DNA from: an uncultured Ruminococcus sp.
Lineage (GTDB): Bacteria; Bacillota; Clostridia; Oscillospirales; Acutalibacteraceae
Assembly: GCA_902790475.1 (NCBI GenBank)
Contig: CADASG010000045.1
Span: forward strand, 1-32,932
DNA: 32,932 nt
Reading direction: 5' to 3'
The position numbers and the translations under genes were made by a program. The notes beneath the pieces were generated by a model. That model worked only from the letters and a program-made list of their open reading frames with translations. It was not told the origin of the DNA and searched no databases. Positions 8,441 to 14,828 of this stretch are shown here, piece after piece (the first letter of the stretch is position 1; each line of letters opens with the position of its first letter).

Positions 8441-9933
8441 GAGAACGCCTCCTCATCCTTCATAGACTTAGAGTTATTGTATACGATCAGCGACAGGGTT
8501 GCGCAGATGATAAATACCAAAATACCGATCGCCGAGGCAAGACCGTAGTCCTGCTCGTTGCCCATCGACAGATTGTACAGCCATGTAACGAGGATATCCG
8601 TTTTGCCCGCGCCGAAGTATTCCTTGGTGGTAGGTCCGCCGCCCGACAACAGGAAGATAACGTTGAAGTTGTTGATGTTGCCGACAAACTGAGTGATCAG
8701 CTGGGGAGTTGTAACGAAGATCATGTACGGCAGCGTGATAGCCGTAAAGGTCTTAACGGGCGAAGCGCCGTCGATACGTGCCGATTCGTAGAGATCCTCC
8801 GGGATATTCATCAAAATACCCGACATTGACAGGATCGTATACGGGATACCTACCCAGCAGTTTACTATCATAACGGTGATACGCGCTACCCAAACATCGT
8901 CTCCGAGGAAACGTATGCCGGGATTGACGCCGCCGTTGAAGTAACTGAGCAGGATATTCACCGCTCCGTTCTCCTGAAGCATCTGGTTCATAAGAAGCAG
9001 GGATACGAACTGGGGAACAGCGATGGTGATTACGAACAGGGTTCTCCACAGACTCTTGAGCTTGATGCCCTTTTTGTTGATCATCAAAGCGACGATCATA
9101 CCGAGGATGTAGTTGGAGAAGGTCGCGACTACCGCCCAGATAAGGGTCCAGCCCGCGACGCCGATAAAGGTCGTTGCCTTTTTGCTGTTGTTGATTACGT
9201 CGAACAGGTCGCCGAAGTTTTGCAGACCTACCCAGTCAAACAGTACATAGTGCTGCTTGCTGTAGTTGGTGAACGCGATCAAAATCATAAAGATCAGCGG
9301 AAGAATATTGAATACACTGATCATAAGAACGGGGAAGGACAGCAGGGTGATGTGATACTTGCCGTCCAAAAACTCCAGAGCGTCCTCTTTGAGGGTGGTG
9401 GGTTTTTCGCCGTTCGCCCTCATGACCTGATGGCGGTACGCGTCTTTTATGTTTTGAATATAAATGACGAAAACTATCGCTGTAATTACCAGCGTCAGTG
9501 TGGAATACAAAAGAATGAGCATGGAGTTGTCGCCGGGTACCTGACTCGGGAAACCCATGTCGTCATATACAGTGTAGGTCTCACGGGTACCGAGGGTGAA
9601 GAAATCCTTGAACCAGTGCCAACCGAAGAAAATCATGTAACAGAAGTAGAGCACTTCCGTAAGGAAAAACAGAATTCCCTTGTAGGTCTTGCCCTTGTGA
9701 ATATCGCCCACACCGAAAATCAAATAAGAAAGTTTGGTAGCCCAATCGCCCTTTACAAACGTGCTGCCGTAGTTTGCGAATCCTTTGCCTATGCCTGTAA
9801 AGAATTTAACAATACCTCTGCCGCAGGCTGAAAAGAACCTGCCGAATGCCGAGGGAATGTTGGTAAAGAACTTCTTGAAGTTATAAGCAAATTTCTGGAA
9901 CGGAGTGAGCTGTTTATATTCAACATATGTCAT
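8437..9933 (-). CDS. malF: Maltodextrin ABC transporter permease, MalF type
   Basis: This is the partner permease of malG. It has 498 residues, near the size of E. coli MalF and longer than most Firmicutes sugar permeases. The first 65 residues are Phe- and Lys-rich and amphipathic (for example FKKFFTNIPSAFGRFF). Membrane segments lie at about 86-104 and 138-160, followed by the core permease domain from about 195. The EAA loop is at 380-403 (ESARIDGA...ITLP). The ATG follows AAGGAGAGC. The 215-base gap upstream, towards malE, is unusually structured, with interlocked inverted repeats at 9965-10065 and a hairpin at 10083-10106. This suggests post-transcriptional setting of the malE to malF ratio. 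Confidence 0.9.
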   Translation of the reverse strand: MTYVEYKQLTPFQKFAYNFKKFFTNIPSAFGRFFSACGRGIVKFFTGIGKGFANYGSTFVKGDWATKLSYLIFGVGDIHKGKTYKGILFFLTEVLYFCYMIFFGWHWFKDFFTLGTRETYTVYDDMGFPSQVPGDNSMLILLYSTLTLVITAIVFVIYIQNIKDAYRHQVMRANGEKPTTLKEDALEFLDGKYHITLLSFPVLMISVFNILPLIFMILIAFTNYSKQHYVLFDWVGLQNFGDLFDVINNSKKATTFIGVAGWTLIWAVVATFSNYILGMIVALMINKKGIKLKSLWRTLFVITIAVPQFVSLLLMNQMLQENGAVNILLSYFNGGVNPGIRFLGDDVWVARITVMIVNCWVGIPYTILSMSGILMNIPEDLYESARIDGASPVKTFTAITLPYMIFVTTPQLITQFVGNINNFNVIFLLSGGGPTTKEYFGAGKTDILVTWLYNLSMGNEQDYGLASAIGILVFIICATLSLIVYNNSKSMKDEEAFS

Positions 9934-9964
9934 ATAAGCTCTCCTTAAAAAATTGAAATCTCTC

Positions 9965-10065
9965 TTATTATAAGTACACCAAACTAATAATGTTTTTTAC
10001 CTTTTTACCATGCGTTTTCTTCACTTATAATAAAAAACATTATTCGTTTGGTGTAAAGAAAACGC
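9965..10065 (-). promoter_or_regulatory. Three interlocked inverted repeats in the malF leader
   Basis: Three complementary pairs are present. A is TTATTATAAG (9965-9974) with 10024-10033, 10 of 10. B is a 25-base arm (9975-9999) with 10031-10055, 24 of 25. D is GCGTTTTCTT (10012-10021) with 10056-10065, 10 of 10. The order along the DNA is A, B, D, A', B', D', so the pairs cannot all form as nested stems. They could be alternative RNA folds, a pseudoknot or overlapping operator dyads. The function is not known. Confidence 0.6.
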
Positions 10066-10082
10066 AGATTAGGGGTTTATCG

Positions 10083-10106
10083 GGGGCGCTCCCGAGGAAG
10101 CGCCCC
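10083..10106 (-). other. GC-rich intergenic hairpin behind malE
   Basis: An 8-bp stem, GGGGCGCT (10083-10090) with AGCGCCCC (10099-10106), has an 8-base loop. It lies 42 bases past the malE stop. No T-run follows on either strand, so it is more likely an mRNA-stabilising or pausing hairpin than a terminator. A structure between malE and malF that keeps malE in excess is known from E. coli; the parallel here is inference. Confidence 0.55.
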
Positions 10107-10148
10107 GTCAATTGTTTTGATTGATTTTGCCGTACTTTAGGCAGACGA

Positions 10149-11483
10149 TTATTCGTCTCTAACGTCCTTGATGGTATCGTTGAGAAGCTGCTTTGTAGCG
10201 TTCTTGTCGTCGGGCTTCCAGCCTTCCTTGAGCATCTCGTTGCCCATGGTGCCCATAGCCTGCCAGAAGGTACCCTGGATATTAACCTGAGCTACAGCGT
10301 TTGCGGACTGCTCGGCAATAGCCTGCAGAACGGGGCTGTTCTTAACAAAGTCGCTCTCCTGAGCCTTGAGGTTGGAGGGACCCCAACCGAGCTCTTCGGC
10401 TCTCTGAAGCTGGCACTCTTCGCTTGAGAGATTGTAAGCGAGGATATGAGCGCTTCTGGGGAACTTGGTCTTTGCGTTTACGCCGATATACTTGTAACCG
10501 AACATGGAGATGAGGGGCTTATCCTCGCCGTTTACGGTGATGGCGGGAAGCTTGGATGCGCCGAAGTTGTCCTTCAGAGCGTCCTGATCCGCAACGGAGT
10601 TCCAGGAGCCGTCTACGCCGGCGCCGAGGGTTCCGTTCTGGAAGCCGGAAGTGATCTGAGCAACGTCAAGTGACTTCCATGTGCCCTTGTATTCCTTCAT
10701 GAGCTTAGCGAATGCCATCAGGGTCTCAGCTGCTGCATCCTCGTCGAATTCCTTGAACTTCTGGGTCTCGTTGTCTTCCTCGAAGCCGTCAATAACAGCG
10801 CCCGCGGTGAAAGCGAAGGTACAGCTGTAGAAGCCGTTGCCGCAGTCCATGATGAATTCCTTGCCCTTGTCTCTACAAGCCTTGAGAACGGTGTCGAGCT
10901 TCTTTGCCTGCTCGTCGGATACGACCTTCTTGTCGTAAACGAGATAGTAGCCGTTATCGTTGGTCTCGGGATAAGCGTAGAGGGTGTCCTCCTTGGTCTT
11001 CTGATCCTTGAGGGTAGCAGCCTTTACGGTGTTTTCGGCGTTAGCCTTGCTAACGTCCTCAACGAACGCCTTGGATACGGGAGACAGAGCCTTCGCGGTA
11101 TCGAGCTTGTTGAGCTGATCGCTGGGGAAGCTGAATACGTCGGCTGCCTTGTTGGGGTCGTTAACGATCTGGGTAGCAGCGTCGTTCTCGCCCTGAGCTA
11201 CAACTTCAATGCTCTTGAAGCTTACGCCGGGATACATCTTCTTGAACGCCTCAACCTGCTTCTTAGCGAGGGTCACGCCCTTTTCGGGAGCCCATACTTT
11301 AAGGCTGATGTCTTTTTCGTCGCCGAACATGGATTCGTCAACCTTGCCGCCCTCAACCTTTGAGGTGCTGCCGGAACCTGATTCCTGTCCGCCGCCGGAA
11401 GAACTGTTGTCTGAACCGGTGCAGCCTGCTAACGCAGAAGCGGTCATCATGCCTGCCAAAAGAATGGCGAGTACTTTTTTCAT
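10149..11483 (-). CDS. malE: Maltodextrin-binding lipoprotein, MalE type
   Basis: This is the extracellular solute-binding protein that delivers the sugar to MalFG. It has 444 residues: a signal peptide with lipobox LAGC (Cys21), a Ser/Gly-rich tether to about residue 43, and then a family 1 solute-binding fold. The fold includes VWAPEKGVTLAKKQVEAF near the start of the mature domain and FQNGTLGAGVDGSW in the second lobe. The ATG follows GAAGGA. The gene heads the mal operon and has a promoter at 11563-11591. The link to maltodextrin comes from family likeness and the downstream amylase; the exact sugar is not proven. Confidence 0.9.
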   Translation of the reverse strand: MKKVLAILLAGMMTASALAGCTGSDNSSSGGGQESGSGSTSKVEGGKVDESMFGDEKDISLKVWAPEKGVTLAKKQVEAFKKMYPGVSFKSIEVVAQGENDAATQIVNDPNKAADVFSFPSDQLNKLDTAKALSPVSKAFVEDVSKANAENTVKAATLKDQKTKEDTLYAYPETNDNGYYLVYDKKVVSDEQAKKLDTVLKACRDKGKEFIMDCGNGFYSCTFAFTAGAVIDGFEEDNETQKFKEFDEDAAAETLMAFAKLMKEYKGTWKSLDVAQITSGFQNGTLGAGVDGSWNSVADQDALKDNFGASKLPAITVNGEDKPLISMFGYKYIGVNAKTKFPRSAHILAYNLSSEECQLQRAEELGWGPSNLKAQESDFVKNSPVLQAIAEQSANAVAQVNIQGTFWQAMGTMGNEMLKEGWKPDDKNATKQLLNDTIKDVRDE

Positions 11484-11562
11484 TGGAATATCCTTCTTTC
11501 AAAAAAAATTTTAAACATTGATGGAGCAAAATGCACAAAGGGCGCTCTGTTCCACTAAATAA

Positions 11563-11591
11563 ATGATATCAAAAAACCGATTAAATTTCAA
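11563..11591 (-). promoter_or_regulatory. Promoter of the maltodextrin operon
   Basis: On the minus strand, TTGAAA (11586-11591), 17 bases and TATCAT (11563-11568) lie about 80 bases upstream of the malE ATG. Three copies of a TTTGTGCA-type motif surround it: 11531-11540 in the leader, inverted to those at 11677-11686 and 11724-11732 (the last two are inverted to each other). These are candidate operator or CcpA/MalR-like sites, but they do not match a consensus I can name. The rest of the 501-base malE-murE gap is AT-rich and shows no gene. Confidence 0.6.
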
Positions 11592-11917
11592 CCACTTTTG
11601 TACTTTTTTACTAAAACGCTAATTCGCGCCTTATTTTTTGTTAAAAATGACGTTAAAAAAGTGCTGTTTTGTATGGTTGCACAAATTAGGGTGTGCGTTT
11701 TTATGCATTTTAACCATTGGTGCTTTGTGCAACTCGCTTAACCTTTTATACAAAATCGTCACGAAAACGTCAAATTTCCGTCCTGTCATACCCTGTTTTT
11801 CGCTTCGGCTAAAAAATATTCGGCTTTTTTTGGTTATTTTACACTAATCACCGAAAAACGCGGTTTTTCACGTCGTTAAGACTCGAATTGTATCAGTTAT
11901 TATCTTTGGAATACATC

Positions 11918-11946
11918 TTGTAAACAGCGGCGAATACTGATATAAT
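11918..11946 (+). promoter_or_regulatory. Promoter of the MurE-family gene
   Basis: TTGTAA (11918-11923), 17 bases and a perfect TATAAT (11941-11946) lie 38 bases before the ATG at 11985. This places the gene under its own promoter, divergent from malE. Confidence 0.72.
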
Positions 11947-11984
11947 ATTAGAAGATTATTAAACGGAAGCGAGGAAATGATCCG

Positions 11985-13448
11985 ATGAAACTCAACCAAA
12001 TCACCGCTGAACTGAGTATTCTGTCGCAGTCGGGCGGGAATCCCGAAATCTCCGACATTATTTATGATTCGCGCAAGGTCACCGAGGGAACCGCGTTCGT
12101 AGCGCTGAAGGGCTACGCGACCGACGGTCACCGTTACGCCGAATCCGCCGTGAAGCAGGGCGCAGCCGCGCTGGTCATCAGCGATGACCTCGACTTTGAC
12201 GTTCCTCCCGAGGTCGCAGTAGTCAAGGTCAAAGACACCCGTTTTGCGCTGGCTCTGATGAGCGCTGCCTTTTTCGGCAATCCCTGCCGTGAACTCAAAA
12301 CCGTTGCCGTGACCGGCACCAAGGGCAAGACCACCACCACCGCCATGCTCGCGGAGATTTTTGAACGCTCAGGCATCAAAACGGGAACCATCGGAACGCT
12401 GGGCATCGTATTCAACGGCGAAACCCGCAAAACGGACAACACCACGCCCGAAAGCTACGAGATACAAAAAGCCATGCGCGACATGATAAACGCAGGCTGC
12501 GGCGCTATGGTGCTGGAAGCCTCCTCGATCGGACTTAAACACAGCCGCTTGGCAGGCTGCGTCTTTGACGCCGGCGTGTTCACAAACTTCTCCAACGATC
12601 ATATCGGCGGTGTTGAGCACAAGGATATGGATGAATACCTGTACTGCAAAAGCCTGCTGTTCCGTCAGGTGAAGCACGCCGCCGCAAACATCGACGATCC
12701 TGCGTGGCGCGAGATCACCAAAGACTTCCCCGGCAAGGTCACCACCTTCGGCTTCTCCCCCGAGGCTGATCTGGTCGGCAAAAACGACCGTCTGCTGTCC
12801 GTGGACGGCTTTATCGGCGTACATCTTGAAACCGAGGGTATACGCGAACTGGAACTGAACGTCGGCGTACCCGGTAAATTCAACGCCTACAACGCGCTTG
12901 CCGCAGTCGCCGCGGCGACGTTCTTCGACCTTCCCGACGAGGCGATAACCGAGGGACTGCGCTCAGCTCACGTCAAGGGCAGAGTGGAGCCTGTCAAGGT
13001 TCCCGGCAATTACAGCCTGCTGATCGACTACGCGCACAACGCGCTTTCCATGGAGAATGTGCTCACTACCCTGAGGCAGTATAACCCCAACCGTCTGATC
13101 ACCATGTTCGGCGCAGGCGGCAACCGTCCCAAGGTGCGCCGCTACGAAATGGGCGAAACCTCCGGAAGGCTCAGCGATCTGTCAGTCATCACCGAGGACA
13201 ACTCGCGCTTTGAGGACGTGATGGATATCATCGAGGACATCAAAACGGGGCTGAACAAAACCGACGGCAAATACGTAGTGATCCCCAACCGCAAGGACGC
13301 GATCCGCTACTGCATGGAGAACGCGCAGGACGGCGACATCATAGTGCTGGCAGGCAAGGGACACGAGGATTATCAGGAGATCAAAGGCGTAAAATACCAC
13401 ATGGACGAGCGCGAGCTCGTCGCGGAAATCATCAAAGAGATTTATTGA
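11985..13448 (+). CDS. murE: MurE-family UDP-MurNAc-tripeptide synthetase, divergent
   Basis: MurE adds the third residue to the UDP-MurNAc-dipeptide in peptidoglycan synthesis. The 487-residue protein has all three Mur ligase domains: an N-terminal substrate domain (to about 100), a central ATPase domain with P-loop GTKGKT (111-116), the carbamylated lysine position K222 in YCKSLLF, DYAH at 348-351 and GKGHE at 457-461. It departs from the norm in several places. SSIGLKHSR replaces the usual SSHxL...R. NDHIGGVEH replaces DHLDYH. The amino-acid-selecting DNPR loop of diaminopimelate enzymes reads DNSR (405-408). It stands alone, not in a dcw cluster. It may be a second MurE-like ligase with another amino acid or role. 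Start: ATG behind GCGAGGAAA. Confidence 0.78.
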   Translation: MKLNQITAELSILSQSGGNPEISDIIYDSRKVTEGTAFVALKGYATDGHRYAESAVKQGAAALVISDDLDFDVPPEVAVVKVKDTRFALALMSAAFFGNPCRELKTVAVTGTKGKTTTTAMLAEIFERSGIKTGTIGTLGIVFNGETRKTDNTTPESYEIQKAMRDMINAGCGAMVLEASSIGLKHSRLAGCVFDAGVFTNFSNDHIGGVEHKDMDEYLYCKSLLFRQVKHAAANIDDPAWREITKDFPGKVTTFGFSPEADLVGKNDRLLSVDGFIGVHLETEGIRELELNVGVPGKFNAYNALAAVAAATFFDLPDEAITEGLRSAHVKGRVEPVKVPGNYSLLIDYAHNALSMENVLTTLRQYNPNRLITMFGAGGNRPKVRRYEMGETSGRLSDLSVITEDNSRFEDVMDIIEDIKTGLNKTDGKYVVIPNRKDAIRYCMENAQDGDIIVLAGKGHEDYQEIKGVKYHMDERELVAEIIKEIY

Positions 13449-13496
13449 TTTATTTCAGCTCGCGTTTATTTCAGCTCGCGTTTATTTCAGCCCGCG
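13449..13496 (+). repeat. 16-bp tandem repeat, three units
   Basis: TTTATTTCAGCTCGCG occurs three times head to tail (13449-13464, 13465-13480, 13481-13496), with one base change in the third unit. It begins at the base after the MurE stop codon and runs into the 44-bp element at 13493. Confidence 0.9.
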
Positions 13497-13536
13497 TACT
13501 TAACGTCGGACGCATCGGTAACGTCGGCGTTTCGCG
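13493..13536 (-). repeat. 44-bp REP-like element, copy 2
   Basis: Inverted relative to copy 1 at 5025-5068: it begins CGCGTACTTAACGTCGG and ends GGTAACGTCGGCGTTTCGCG. It differs from copies 1 and 3 by only a few bases in the centre and has the same length. Confidence 0.8.
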
Positions 13537-13663
13537 AGACAGAATAGAAATATCGGAAGCTGTGAGGGCAAAGGAAACGACGTTTCCTCAATCGGCGTTT
13601 TCCTTAAGGCAATACCGCAAAAAAGAAGTTTCGGAAATTGGCGGTTTATGATATAATAAAAGC

Positions 13664-14695
13664 ATGAATAAACAAATGAGTTTGTCAGCGTTTGACGATG
13701 AGCTGGCACAGGTACGAACCAAGAAGAAAGAATTTCTGGCAAAGATAGATCGCATCATTCCGTGGGGAGAATGGCTCGCATTAATCAGACCGCACTATTA
13801 CAAAGGAGAGCGCGGAAATAAGCCCTACGATTTGGAACTGATGCTCAGGATTTATCTTCTGCAAAATCTCTACGATCTCTCCGACGAAGGCTGCGTCGGA
13901 GAGGTCATTGATAGTCGCGCATTTTCGGATTTTTGCGGAGTGGATTCGAGCAATCAGATCCCCAACGGCGATACTCTCGGAAGATTTCACAATCTGCTGA
14001 TCGCAAGCGGACTGCAGGAAAAGCTGTTTACACAAGTAGTCAAAATGCTGATGGCAAAGGGATTGATTCTCAAAAAGGGAACGATCATAGATTCAACCAT
14101 CATAGCAGCGCCTTCTTCCACCAAGAACAAAGATAAAGCCAGAGATCCCGAGGCGAAATCCACTAAGAAAGGCAATACATGGCACTTTGGCTACAAAGCG
14201 CATATAGGTGTAGACAAAAGTGCATACGGTAGTAGGTACATCGGCAAATGAACACGATGTTACCCAAACTGAACACTTAAGGCAATACCGCATAATTCAG
14301 GTGTGCGGATTGCGCAGTAAGATTTTTCGTCAGGTTGTTCAAATAAATTGAGGTAAGGCTGTCGCCTTGCCGAGGACGCCGGATACATCGGCGCAGATAA
14401 GAGAGAAACAGCCATTGTTCGCAACAAGCAAGGAAAGAAGATAAAGTATGAGATCAACCGTCGTCCGTCCCAGTTAAACAAACTCAGCAGAAGCGGAAAA
14501 TATAAAGCAAAGAAAAGAGAGCACGAAAAGTCATCGGTCAGGGCAAAAGTGGAGCATGTGTTTGCTGTTGTGAAGCGGCAGCTCGGCTTCAAGAAAACCC
14601 GATACCGAGGACTGCAAAAACAGATAGCCAAGTTCAACATCATGTTTGCCTTGGCAAATCTGATCTTAGCTGACAGACCTTGTCTGAAAATCTAA
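13664..14695 (+). pseudogene. IS5-family DDE transposase, frameshifted and interrupted
   Basis: The first 185 codons are intact, with KPYDLELMLRIYLLQNLYDL, the first catalytic Asp in GTIIDSTIIAAPSS and KGNTWHFGYKAHIGVDK. At about 14219-14220 the reading frame shifts: the expected VHTVVGTSANEHDVTQTEHL continues in another frame from 14220. At 14277 it runs into 90 bases of a MITE. After 14371 the C-terminal part resumes (DAGYIGADKRETA, RAKVEHVFAVVKRQLG with the catalytic Glu, ending LADRPCLKI at 14695). About ten expected codons between TEHL and DAGY are missing. A -10-like TATAAT lies only 6 bases before the ATG and no clear ribosome site is seen. The gene cannot make a full enzyme. Confidence 0.9.
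14277..14370 (+). mobile_element. MITE fragment inside the IS5 transposase gene
   Basis: From TTAAGGCAATACCGC to GTCGCCTTGC this matches the complete MITE at 18819-18933, with one mismatch in the 90 bases after TTAA. The right end of the MITE is missing, and the sequence passes straight into the transposase codons for EDAGYIG. The likely history is insertion followed by a deletion that removed the MITE right end and some transposase codons. Confidence 0.85.
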
Positions 14696-14784
14696 GTATT
14701 CCACAACCTTTTTCGCAAAACCGGCTTATCACTTAATTGTTTGTTGAATTATGCGGTGTTGCTTTAAGTACGCGAACCAAAAAA

Positions 14785-14828
14785 CGCGAAACGCCGACGT
14801 TACCGATATGTCCGACGTTAAGTATGCG
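14785..14828 (+). repeat. 44-bp REP-like element, copy 3
   Basis: Same orientation as copy 1: it starts CGCGAAACGCCGACGTTACC and ends CCGACGTTAAGTATGCG. It overlaps the 3' end of the P-type ATPase gene and supplies that gene's stop codon (TTA at 14818-14820, read as TAA on the minus strand). Confidence 0.8.

Larger units (their letters stand above)
13604..14767 (+). mobile_element. IS5-family insertion sequence, degenerate
   Basis: The element runs from GGCAATACCGCA (13608-13619) to its imperfect inverted match TGCGGTGTTGCT (14752-14763), flanked on both sides by TTAA (13604-13607 and 14764-14767). Because the flank is itself palindromic, the exact target duplication (TA, TTA or TTAA) cannot be decided. 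Inside is one IS5-type transposase gene on the plus strand, broken by a frameshift and by a MITE sequence. The right flank, TTAAGTACGCGA, matches the start of the family-1 repeats, so the IS may have entered such a repeat. Confidence 0.85.

Noticed and set aside
10083-10106. Hairpin behind malE as a rho-independent terminator
   Set aside because: No T-run follows on either strand, so it is listed only as a hairpin.
14260-14643. A 127-codon minus-strand ORF across the MITE piece and the transposase end
   Set aside because: It is antisense to the transposase pseudogene. Its C-terminal part is the translated MITE, which is discussed under the M16 gene.
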